Positions 11,429 through 22,299 of a stretch of 64,000 bases of DNA are shown piece by piece. A program made the position numbers and the translations under genes. Source of the stretch: Apoderus coryli (lineage: Eukaryota; Arthropoda; Insecta; Coleoptera; Attelabidae); contig OU452200.1 of NCBI GenBank assembly GCA_911728435.2, positions 372,001 through 436,000 of the forward strand. Direction: 5' to 3'. The notes below the pieces were generated by a model, which was given only the letters and a program-made list of their open reading frames with translations, had not been told where the DNA came from and did not search any database. The stretch's first letter is position 1, and each line of letters starts with the position of its first letter.

Positions 11429-12880
11429 CAGTGTGTCCCCGGATCGACGCAACGATAGGTGAAAAAGGCTGAAATTTTTTGAATTGAAACTTTATCTTCT
11501 AGGGTTCAGCCCTGCTTGGATAGAAACTAATTTGTCTCATAATTTTAATTTCGAAAAATCTAGTGTGGTTTGAAAATTTTCAAAAAACTTTTTTCCCACC
11601 AGTAAAGTGCTTGATTTCTAGGAGTTACGGAAAAATGTTATTAACAAAATATGTTCAAAAATAATAAATGAGTAAGAATCCAAAATTGTAAAATCCTATA
11701 CCTACTTTGATGTTTTGCAATATTTTTATTGCACGCACCTCAGATATTAAAAAATTTCGTTAAGAAAAGTTGTTCAAAATAATAAACTAAACATGATCGG
11801 TTTATAAAATACATCAAAAATTATAATTTATTTCATTTTTAACATTAACAACGGTTTATACAATATCTACATCAAAAAATTAATTTATTTCATTACTAAC
11901 TTCAACTGAAAGATTTATTTATTCAATAAATTCGCACATTCCTCAATATTTTCCCGAAATGCAGTGAAAGCTGCTCTTATCTCCTCCAAAAATTTCATAT
12001 TAAGTCGCCTGATAACCTCTGGCAAAGATATTCATCTATACCATAACATTGAATTACGTAGATCCGTTCTAGTACAGTATAAGCATAATAATTGATATTT
12101 TACAGTAATGTTTTCGAAAGTTCAGATCAGTTTTAGAGCACAGAACACTACAAAAATATTAAAAATACCAAACTATTTTTGACAACAAACTGTCAAAATA
12201 TTATTTTATTCTTTTTCTTCATGGCATACTATTTTTTTTCTGAATAACACCGAATAGCATATTTATTAATATTTTGAACGAAGTGAATTGCTTGTTATTT
12301 TTATGTTCGCATTTCGTTATTTATCTAAATGTCTATTAAAGGCAATAAAATAAACCGATCGGGTTTAATTTATTATTTTTTTATCTTCAATAGGAAGGTG
12401 CGTGCAATACAATTAAAGCAAAACATCAAAGTAGGCATAGGATTTTAAAATTGGATTGGATTCTTACTCATTTATTATGTCTGAACATTTTTTTTTAATA
12501 AAATTAAAATAAACCGATCATGTTTTGTTTATTATTTTGAACAACTTTTCTTAACGAATTTTTTTAATATCCTAGGTGCGTGCAAAAAAAATATTGCAAA
12601 ACATCAAAGTTGGCATAGGATTTTAAAATTTTGGATTCTTACTCATTTTTGAACCTCTTTTCTTAATAACATTTTTCCGTAACTCCTAGAAATCAAGCAC
12701 TTTACTAGTGGGTAAAAAAAGTTTTTTGAAAATTTTCAAAGCACACTTGATTTTTCGAAATTAAAATTATTGCACAAATTAGTTTCTATCCAAGCAGGGT
12801 TGAACCCCAGAAGATAAAGTTTCAACTCAAAAAAATTCAGCCTTTTTCACCTATCGTTGCGTCGATCCGGGGACACACTG
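11429..12880. mobile_element. Tc1/mariner-like foldback element, 1452 bp, no transposase
   Basis: The element starts with CAGTGTGTCCCCGGATCGAC and ends with its exact reverse complement; the first ~45 bp of each end match perfectly. The inverted similarity continues with substitutions and small gaps for about 400 bp on each side. TA dinucleotides flank it at 11427-11428 and 12881-12882, consistent with the TA target duplication of the Tc1/mariner superfamily. The right arm also contains an internal direct repeat (12345-12480 versus 12500-12640), so part of the arm was duplicated. No transposase coding is present; mobilisation would need enzyme from elsewhere. Confidence 0.75.
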
Positions 12881-12882
12881 TA

Positions 12883-13149
12883 TACAGGGTGTCCCTTTGG
12901 GGGTAGAATCTACGACCAAAAATAAGACGAAAATCATTTATGTCAAAATTTCGAAAAATGTCTCCTTATCAAATTATGACCAATTTGAATATTAAAATGA
13001 AGCAATTTTCGAAAATGAAATCAAATTCAAATTATTTATTAACTAAACACATAATAAAACAAAATCATTTAAGGAACAATAAATACCGTTTACTCCACAA
13101 TTGAATATGTTATTTTTTCTTTTTCCTCATAAAATATCGTCAATTACAA
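12883..13149. other. Possible single end of another MITE
   Basis: Directly after the foldback element, 12884 onward reads ACAGGGTGTCCCTTTGGGGG, typical of terminal sequences of insect DNA-transposon MITEs. I found no matching opposite end in the window, so it is a truncated copy or a chance match. Confidence 0.3.
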
Positions 13150-13194
13150 TCACCATACATGTTTCGGGACCTTAGTTCCCATCATCAGTGGTAG
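13150..13194 (-). ncRNA. Hammerhead ribozyme motif (PLE type), orphan
   Basis: On the minus strand the order is stem I strand CTACCA, core CTGATGA, one extra T, stem II GGGA/TCCC with a 7-nt loop (ACTAAGG), core GAA, the self-complementary ACATGT as stem III, cleavage-site nucleotide A, then TGGTGA closing stem I. This is the compact hammerhead arrangement reported for Penelope-like elements, where stem III forms between two copies. No PLE coding sequence adjoins it. The extra T between core and stem II departs from the minimal consensus. Confidence 0.5.
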
Positions 13195-13765
13195 ACAAAT
13201 AGGGGGGGAATATTATAGAAAGTTATATACTCTAAAAAATTGATAAATATTACTGTATGATTTTTTATAATTATTTGAATTTAATTTTACTAAGAAATTT
13301 ATAGAATGGACTGTATTAATTATTAATTACTCGTATTATGTACTCACCGGTTTCGTTTGTCGATGATACGCCGATCATTCAGCCGATTGTTTTATTATTA
13401 TTAGGGAAAGGATAGAACAAAGAAAAAAGGGAAATCAGCTTTTATTATTTCGTGAAACCACACATCAATAAACACAAATTATGCTTCAAATTAACGCCCG
13501 TTTTACAACTCAAAATGATTAAATTTTCTTTAGTTTCTTAGCTTTTATCATCCGTCGACCAAAATCCGAAAAAGATAATGTTTTTAAAATAAAATTAACG
13601 GAATTGTTTAAACAAAATAAATAATAATTTCAGCATTGTTGCCACACTTAATACCCCATTTATTAGGCCAAAACAATTACAATAAAGAATATTAATAATG
13701 AATTGTGGTTATTCTTACCATTTGTTGAAAAAATTTTAAGATTGTTCAAAGATTAATTAAGATTA

Positions 13766-15186
13766 TTAATAACCCTGCGTGTGACATGTGTATTTTTTTT
13801 GCACGATCCGACACCTGGGGTATGATAAACCCCACTTGTACAACAATGTTTTGGAACTAGTCTATTGCTATTTGAGACTTTATGTATATTATTATTATTC
13901 ATTATGATATTTTTCGAGAATCAAACACAAAACTTTAAAAAAATTTCGTAGTTTTACAAAGGTACCACATCAACAATATAACCTCCATAATTTTAAACAA
14001 AAAATTTAATTCCATACAAAAATCTTAATCTAACAGAAGAAGTCGTACTTTAAATCTAAATATTATTACAAAATTGAAAACAAAATTCCCTTTTTAAAAC
14101 TACAGAATTTTTTTTTCAAAAATGGAAAAAATTATGAATTATTGAATTTGGCGAAATCTGCACATTTTTTGCAGTATAATAATGACTGCTCCATGCATAT
14201 ATAAGCACTGCCAGCTTCACAAATGTATCAGATCTTTCTATCTCAAATTCTTGGACATACCGTACGTCTTCCTGCATGATTTAGTTTAGGTCTTTTAGAT
14301 TTTGGGTCAGAAGTATCGAATAAAAATTGTGCAAATTGTGGTGTGCAATTCACGTGTAAGCCTAGGATTTTGCATTCTTTGCATTTGATGTTCTTTAACC
14401 AATTGCATACCCAATTCCTTTATAAAAACTCTTCTGAGTATATTTTTACCGTTATTGTTTTCCCTAAAAATGACCTGAGAATTGATTGAAGCTGTATTCA
14501 GTAACGAAAATTGTCAATGGCCAGGAGCGATTAGTTCGAGAGACGTTGTAATTTGCGGACATTTTGTCAACAACGTCAACTCCACACTTGGTAGAGTTGT
14601 AAAAAGCAATAATTTCAGGCAGCTTCTTTTCATTATCAACAACCGTATCACCATGGTGTAGAGATTACAATAGCACTGTGACTTTTTGTTTTTTCGGAAA
14701 ATATGAAAGTATGGTCAAGTCTTTTTGAAATCCAAACTGACTAGAATTTAATTGTTTATTGCGAGTTTCCAAAAATCATGCAGGAATATCTGGCTTATTT
14801 TTTCGAATGGTTCTTACTGCTGTTAGTCTGAGCTTTTTCAGTTACTTCATCCATTTCCATTTCAACTTCTTGTTCCATAAGAATTCACTTAAAATATTCT
14901 TAAAATAACTGCTTTTACCTTTTTTCGTGGTCCAAATAAAAAATTTAAACCGCAAAAAAAATCACAAGAACCGACACTTGCGTATCGCATACCCCATTCC
15001 ACTATAAAGCGATGTTCTTTCGTTCAGATTCCAGAGAGAACTGCTTTTTGTGCGTTATAGTGAATATGAATATATACTCAAAAGCTATTGGACGCCGTAG
15101 ACGCGAGCAACAAATTTTAAGAAGGTTATGTATGTCTTTCGAGGTACTGGGGTTTGTCACACCCCACATGTGAAATGCCTGGTTAA
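13766..15186 (-). mobile_element. Degenerate piggyBac-family element
   Basis: TTAA at 13766-13769 and 15183-15186 flank a ~1.4-kb segment whose ends carry similar inverted sequences: ACATGTG close to each border, and further in a pair of inverted ~20-bp motifs built on GGGGTNTGNNAANCCCC-like blocks (13817-13836 and 15149-15167). Inside, on the minus strand, lies a decayed piggyBac transposase (14250-14880). TTAA target sites are diagnostic of piggyBac. The exact left boundary is uncertain by a few bases. Confidence 0.6.
14250..14880 (-). pseudogene. piggyBac-like transposase remnant (C-terminal half)
   Basis: Reading the minus strand, about 14830-14790 gives VRTIRKNKPDIP, matching the conserved RKNKRxIP block. 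After a stop comes FGFQKDLTILSYFPKK, then LPEIIAFYNSTKCGVDVVDK with SANYNVSRTNRSWPL. The sequence F-Y-N-x-T-K-x-G-V-D-x-x-D is the signature around the third catalytic aspartate of piggyBac transposases. It ends with a degraded C-terminus near 14250. A Met-initiated acidic N-terminal piece (MEQEVEMEMDEV, from about 14878) runs almost directly into the RKNK region, so the middle of the protein with the first two catalytic aspartates appears deleted. Several stops follow. Inactive. Confidence 0.7.
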
Positions 15187-18100
15187 GAAGAGTAATTACC
15201 ATTGTATCATTATCTTAATGTGCACACTTTTGTCACATTGAAACTAAGGCTGTGATCTATATATTTTTTTTAAATACATTAAATATGTATACAAAACCGA
15301 GAAAACTTCTTAGTTTTTATTTTGAATTCGATTAGATTTTAGAAATGATACCATCATCTTTAAGCTTCATATCATTATATTCCTATAAACATAGATTTCC
15401 AGGTGGCATGTGTTTAATAATATTATAGAGTATAAATATAGAGCAGTAGGTAAAGATTAGAGAAAGAGCGGAGCCAACGACAGAGGATTGAGCCTAAAAT
15501 TTATATCCACTTGAGCCACCCGAGTGATGACCAACAGTGCATGATGAGATTGATCGGTGCTTGTCACATATACCTACAATTTATATAGTTAGATATACAT
15601 ACGTTTGGTTTGAATACCAGATGTCTCACAATGTAAATGATTACAATCATCTTTAGCAATTTTTGAAAATAATTTTCCCATAATAATAGTTGGACTTATT
15701 GGATTTTGTTTAAACTCCTAAATAGACTTTTGCAAATGCTCCAACAACTGTTTATCTGGCACCATCCAGGAGAACCCCACAAAAGAAGCAAATTACAAGA
15801 TCGCTCAAATGAGTTCCAATGCCAATTCAATTGAAGACCCAGAAATCCATCGCATACAGTGAGGATTTAGCCTTTTTGAGGTCTGCAACATGACATGCCC
15901 GTGATTGTTGTAATAAATTCCAAACTGCTTCTTTGGAAACAATCCTGAAGCATGTGAAAGACTGACGCGATTGCCAAGATAAACCAGCAGAGGCTCCGTA
16001 AAATAAGGTGAGGGTGATTAGGTGTTGTAAAGCAGCCGAACACGAAAGAACCTTGGACTAGTCAACAGCCAAAAACTAACAATATGCCTATTTATGGAAA
16101 AGGGAAGGAACTGCTATTAAAGAACCATTTTGCGTGATCTACGATGATCCCAAATTAGAGAACGAAAGTCCTGATGACAGGGCGAAATGCAGAACTGTAT
16201 ATTTGATTGTTGATTCATAGAAAATTTTATTTCAAAGACTGTTATATTTAATTTTGAATTTGGTATCTAACATTGTACGTGATGATAATATGGATATTTA
16301 CGGAACATAAAACGCTCCTGTATTCATGGAGGCAATATAATGGCAGACAACATACACACACAAACCCCTAGATAGACGGTTAATTAAAATATATTACAAC
16401 AGCAGCATTCTCTACTAGGCTACGTGGAATTTTGCTGATTTGCACAAACAAAAATCTCATTTTCCCCGTTATTATATTTCATCTATATTAAATTACATCA
16501 ATCAAATACCAAACAGATGGATTATTGCTAATTTAACAAAATGTGGACTATAATTCTAATAAAATGAATATTATGTCTAACGGCAACCCCAACTAATTAC
16601 ATAGAATGTTGATAACAATAGAGAAGGTGTTCGAAATTCGATGATGGAGAAGAAGTATGGATGGGTGTCATGACCTTTTTCAATTGATGCTTTTATGAGC
16701 TGTTCAATTTTCGAGATACAGCGGGATGTTCTTAAAATCAACGAAATAAAAACTCCCTCATAGAAAATACTCCTAAACCCATTTTATCAAGTTTTTTTGT
16801 CCTTGTAAGTGAAAACTCTAAATCATTAAATAAAAAAGTAATTAAAATATTCTTAAAGTTTGGCCCTCTAATTGCGGGACGCAGGGAAACCCTATCAATA
16901 ATTGTATTTTTTTAATACGTAATCATTAAAGAATCTAATCAATTGCAATAATTTGAGAACCGTCGAAGTTTTATTTGAGAACCGTCCAAATAGTTTTTTT
17001 TTGTTGGTTTGATAATAATTTTTGTCTTTTCTAAACTTAGTAGAAACAGATTCAGTTTCTCAGGTCTAGCAAAGATAATCGATTCATTTCAAATGTGGTT
17101 TCTTATAATTAGTAAATGTTAAAACAAAAATTCTAAATTATATACCTTTGCATTTAATAATAAAATTTTCATAATACAGAAAGTGTTTCCTTTTAATCCT
17201 AGACATCTATTATTTAATAAATTATATTTGAAACAATGCTACAGTTCTTGCGTAGGTATGTATTTATTATTGAAAACTGCAACCACGATTTCAAAAGAAT
17301 TATACTACGCCACTGACTTTTGTTTACATGCACTCCTTCTGTCATTAAAAAGGTAAATATTGACCTTTATGTTATGAAGACAAACATTGAAATTAGATGA
17401 CATTTCTATATTTGTTTATTTTTCTGAGGTCATGTCCGGTTAAAAATCATAAAAATTACGACCTAAAAAAAATTTTAAATAAGGAAAAATTCACTTTTTA
17501 ACCTTATAAGCAAAACGCAGCGTGAAAAAACAATGGTTTTTTTTAACTGCAATTAAAACTTCTTAGGACAAGCAGCTTTATCAGACATTGACAAGTTGTC
17601 AAGTGTTGCTAGTGCTTTTCTAAAATTTTTTGTAGTGAATGATTTGAAAAAGAATTTCATTGCCTTTCAGTTGATATAAAATGATTTTTACTGGTAAGTG
17701 TAGTTCTAGAAAAATAATTGTAGGATGTGTTCAGAAATATTTAAAATTTAAACAAAACAGTAGGTAAATGCCAATATCTCGAAATCGATGAAAAATTGAA
17801 AAAAAGTCTATAGAACAAAATTTATTCATTTTGATCAGTAGAATCTAAATTTTAAATATTGCTGGATAAAACTGGGTCATTCTGTAGAACCAACATCCCA
17901 AGAAAAAAATGGAAAAAACTATGTTTCGTTTTTTTTTTTTAACCACCGTGATTATTTTTAGACCATCCGATGCATTGGGGTTATCAAAGCCTACCTAATA
18001 TGGTAGTGAATAAGGACAAAAATAAAATGTGTTTATTGTCCTTTGATACACCGAGCGTGATAAATATGCTTGTGGTTTGATCGAATTAGAAGCACACAAA

Positions 18101-18264
18101 CCTAATGCTTAAATCAACTTCTAAATGGATTGGTAACATACTGCTTTAGAATGCTTATATTATGTACCTACACAACATACATTATAAAGGATAACAGGCT
18201 GTCCTAAATATTGAATATGAATAGGAGAATGGGGTTGCCACTTCATGAACTCTAGGTTAATATT
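15187..18264. other. Long non-coding stretch, nothing recognised
   Basis: About 3 kb of AT-rich sequence on which I find no long reading frame, tRNA or tandem repeat I can defend. It may be old transposon sequence beyond recognition. Confidence 0.4.
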
Positions 18265-19240
18265 ATGTTTCCTTGGGCTTTGATACAAACAATGAGAAAT
18301 TCAACTGAAAAAAAATCCTACAGCTTCAAAGGACTAGAGAAAGTCACTCGAAATATTTTTCTAGTGGTTCTCCTTTATGTAAATAGTTTGACGCAAACAG
18401 AGGATCAAGCACCCTCTGAATCATTAAACAATAGCAAGCTTAGTGTATTTCTTCTCAATATTCAATCCAAAAGACACAAAACTGATGAACTATTTCTATT
18501 ATTGAAACAGCTAAATTTTCCAGAAATTATTGCTAGTACTCAACATTGGCTCAACACTGACAAACCTGTATTTGTCAAACACTACACTACAATATCCAGG
18601 TTTAATAGAAGTATTTTTTCTCATGGTGGTACTGTAATAATGTCCACAAATAACAACTTTACGGCAGTAACTAAGTTCGACATATCTGAAAAACTGTTTG
18701 AATATTCTATTGTCTACAACAACAAATACGACCTCTATATTGTTGACTAAATAGTAAATTGATTTTGTGTGGTGACTTTAACATAGATTTCTGCAGTGTG
18801 TGGGCTGCTCAAAAATCTCTTCAATCTGTATTTGAATCTTTTGCTATGCCCATGCATGTTGAATCTCCAACCAGAATAACTAAAACCAGATCTAGTACTA
18901 CAGACTACGTCGTTTCATCTTTTGAGTCAAATCTCGTTAACTGTACTGTCCTAGGTGCGGGTTTTTCGGATCATGAAGCAGTAATTGCAAAGTTTATTGT
19001 AAAGAGCGAAAGCGGGAACGCCCCAAGTAGGTTACGCCGAATTTTCTCAGAGAAAAATTTTCACAACTTTAGGCGTCTATGTCAATCAACTGACTGGGAT
19101 CACCTCTTTGATGATATCGACACTGCATTCTCCACTTTTACGGAAACACTTTCCGGTCTAGCATTAAAAGCGTTCCCCCTTAGGCCTATCGGGGACAAAC
19201 AACATAAACCTTGGATTTATTTATTTGACGATGTACCTGT
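18265..19240 (+). pseudogene. LINE endonuclease domain remnant
   Basis: The plus strand encodes the apurinic-like endonuclease of a non-LTR retrotransposon in two frames. 18430-18750 gives SVFLLNIQSKRHKTDELFLL and IIASTQHWL (the catalytic-Glu position of the usual L-T-E-x-W-L is here T-Q-H-W-L). A frameshift near 18750 leads to 18759-19220 with ILCGDFNID (catalytic D/N) and SDHEAV (catalytic SDH). It breaks off near 19235 where the poly-T of the oppositely oriented LINE begins. The missing catalytic Glu and the frameshift show decay. Confidence 0.75.
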
Positions 19241-21385
19241 ATGTATTTTTTTTTTATTGTCATTACATGTTATTACCAAGGTTTACACAAGTCATATTAA
19301 ATATTAAAATATTACATAACACAACATAAAAACATAGAAATGTATATAACTAAATCAAAACAGAAAGTCAGTGCTGAGGAATTCATCAATGGATAAAAAG
19401 CCTGGTCAATTAAGTAGTTTTTCAATCTATTTTTGAACATTGTAAGGCTTAGTGTTTTCAAACTATCTGGCAAATGATTATAGCATGTGGGACCATAATA
19501 ATTCACAGAATTTCTGCTTCTACCCAACCTCATATATTCAGGAAGAATGTCATTTTTGTTTCTGGTATTGTGGTTGTGAACTTCATCATGCCTTATGTAC
19601 AGATTGAAATTATTTTTCACCTACATAATTGAATTGTAGATATAGAGACACGGGAGTGTAATTATTTTGCATTCTTTAAATTTAGGTCTGACATCCTCTC
19701 TAAACTTTAAATCTGTTATTATTCGCACCACTCATCTTTGGATTGCGAATACCCGACTAGCATGACAAGAGTGTCCTCAAATTGACAAAGCATATGAAGC
19801 CACACTGGGAAAAAGGCCATAATATGCTGATTTCAAAACATTAAAAGAGACTTCACCCTTCAAGCTTCGCAACATGAACACAACCTTAGACAACTTGGCA
19901 ATGGTAACCTCGACATGACCCGCCCAGGTTAGCTTTTGGTCCAAAGTTACACCCAAAAACTTTACCAGACCATCAGAAACAACAACATCCGTCTCACGTA
20001 ATGTAAATATTTTAGTAGCTGTTTTATTGGCATTCATACAGAGTTTGTTAGCTGCAAACCAGTCCGCAGCCCTCGACTGTGAATTAATCATACTTGAGGC
20101 CAGAACATCACTCGACAGTTCAACATCGACAATAGTTGAATCGTCTGCAAACAATGTCAGGTCAGAGCATGGCAGATGTAGCGGTAAATCATTAATGAAA
20201 ATCAAAAACAATAGAGGTCCGAGCACAGAGCCCTGTGGGACTCCACAAGAGCTCAACAAGGGCTGAGAAGACTTTGACTCAAACATCGTTACGACATTCC
20301 TACCAGTGAGATAGGAACTCAGCAAACGAATCAAATTCGCACTCATACCGTATCGCTCCAGTTTACCCAACAAGATATCGTGTGAAACGCAATCAAACGC
20401 CTTTGTTAAATCAAGAAAAGAAGCCCCCACAAGCCTTCTACTCTCAAAAGCGGTTATAACGCTATTTATAAAGTTTTCTATAGCCGAAATGGTGTTAAGT
20501 TTCGGTCCAATCCAAATTGTTTCGGAGAAAATAAATTATTTCTTTCAAAATAGTTGGCTAATTGTTTAAAGAGTATCTTTTCAAAAATGTTGCCCAGAAC
20601 AGGCACTATAGAAATAGAGCGATAGTTGTTCAATTCATCTGGAGATCCTTTTTTGAATAACGGTATAATTTTGCTAAATTTCAGACAACTCGGAAACATA
20701 CCGGATGAGATCGCCAAATTAATCAATATTGTCAATGGTATAATTATTATATCCTTAATATATTTAATGATTACGATATTCAAATCAAAAATGTCTTTCG
20801 AGCTTTTATTTTGAAAACAGTTTATTATATCTCTCATCTCAATAAAATATATTTCATTAAACTCAAAATTGCCAGGAATGTCAATAGACAACAAATCCAG
20901 TGGACTGATATTTGAGGATAAGTCATGGGTTAAAGTTTCCGCAATACTGGTAAAATATGTATTGAAATCATCAGCAGTAAGATTTGTTAATGATTGTTGG
21001 GTAGCAGAACTATTCCTTTTATGATTGATAATATCCCATGTAGCCCTAGCAATATTAGAACCATCTGCAATATACGTATCGTTCGCATTTTTTTTTGCCA
21101 TTTTAATACGAGATCTATACGAGTTACGATAAGAGCGAACCATGTCTTTTATACCTTCGATCAAGTGTTTCGCGCATTTGCCTAATTTCAGGTGTAAACC
21201 ATTTAATAGCGTGTCCAGTCTTGAAATCGGGTTTTCTACGTAAAGGAAACACTCTAATACATTCTCCGGATATTATGTTTATAAAATTATTAAATTTTTC
21301 TTCAATTGATGTGTTTATATCTGACACAAAATTCCAATCAATATCAGCTATATTACTAAAAAAGGAACAAAGGCCACGCTAGTCT
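19241..21385 (-). pseudogene. LINE reverse transcriptase, decayed, with poly(A) tail
   Basis: On the minus strand, 21327-20478 encodes the linker and RT fingers (IPLFKKGSPDELNNYRSISI), 20430-19777 the palm: FLDLTKAFDCVSHD (motif A), CGVPQGSVLGPLLFLIFIND (motif B) and LTLFADDSTIVD (motif C). 19620-19312 is the C-terminus (NTRNKNDI block). At least three frame breaks separate these parts. The 3' end is a short A-rich tail seen as poly-T at 19244-19255, next to the truncated plus-strand endonuclease, suggesting insertion there. The endonuclease domain expected between this RT and ORF1 (21485-21919) is missing. Confidence 0.8.
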
Positions 21386-21484
21386 CATCAGTCTGGGTAA
21401 CGCAAGATATAACAGACTTCTTAACTGTTTAAGTGAATGCCGCAGTTTTGCCTTTTGTTGCTGTTTGAGTATGTTTATTAAAAC

Positions 21485-21919
21485 TTACTGAGAAAGTTTG
21501 AGATCCCACGCTATAGTGACCATTGGTTTTTTTGTACTACTTTTCAAAGCTGTTAATCTTTCTTCTAAGTCCTTTATTGTCCGATTTAGGGTTTCAATTT
21601 GTGCAGAATAAGATTGTTCAACCTCTATAGCATCGCTTGCAAATATTTGAGATTGCCTTTTTATTCTGGCAATAGAATCATCTCTTCTTTCTATCTCGTT
21701 TTGAAGATCGTATATTTGCTGTTTTTGAGCTTCTACAAGTTGTTCATAGCTTTTTAGTTTGTCATCTTTTGCGCATGGTTTTGAACAATACACTCTACTC
21801 TTACCCAAAGTAATCATATCCTTCCATTTTGATGAACAGTCTTTATGAAAGAGATGTCCACAAGTTATACACACAAAAATATCCACAAACTCCTTCCTGC
21901 AGCATTTGTATCTCTCCAT
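21485..21919 (-). CDS. LINE ORF1-like protein: zinc-finger head plus coiled coil
   Basis: The 144-residue open frame begins MERYKCCRKE and carries paired cysteines and a histidine in a PHD/RING-like spacing (CITCGHLFHKDC, then a C-x3-C near residues 44-50). A long charged, heptad-like stretch follows (residues 55-130), expected to form a coiled coil. This is the architecture of ORF1 proteins of CR1/Jockey-like LINEs, which bind the element's RNA. It lies just upstream of the minus-strand RT and shares its orientation, so it is probably ORF1 of that element. It lacks the RNA-binding domain found in the longer ORF1 at 52995-53933. A small host zinc-finger protein is less likely. Confidence 0.55.
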   Translation of the reverse strand: MERYKCCRKEFVDIFVCITCGHLFHKDCSSKWKDMITLGKSRVYCSKPCAKDDKLKSYEQLVEAQKQQIYDLQNEIERRDDSIARIKRQSQIFASDAIEVEQSYSAQIETLNRTIKDLEERLTALKSSTKKPMVTIAWDLKLSQ

Positions 21920-22299
21920 TATTCAAACACACGATTGTCTTTTAATCAACTCACACTATTTTATTATCTAATAATATATAATTATTATTATTCTTATGTT
22001 TTATATGTTTGGTTTGTTTACATGTCTACAAAATTATTTAATTTTTTTGACAAATATATATTTATTTTAAGAAGATCAAATCAGCCACGTTGAAGCTTTG
22101 TATAACTTTGTACTTTGCAGTGAAAACAAAACACCTAACAATTATAAGTGTTTCCAAAGTTGAAAATAAAAGTAGTTGCCGTGGTATGTTTGATCAATAA
22201 ATTGCTATAGGCATTTCAAACCACATCAAACATCAGAATAATTTCGAAAGTAGTTTAGTCCATGTTTTGTCTAAGATTGTTAAGAAGATTTAATTAAAA
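21920..22299. other. Spacer / 5' region of the KIAA0825-like gene
   Basis: AT-rich. It should contain the 5' end of the LINE and the promoter of the downstream gene. No convincing TATA/initiator pair can be assigned. Confidence 0.35.

Noticed and set aside
15002..15202. Minus-strand frame as an independent gene
   Set aside because: It lies within the piggyBac borders and includes the terminal repeat.
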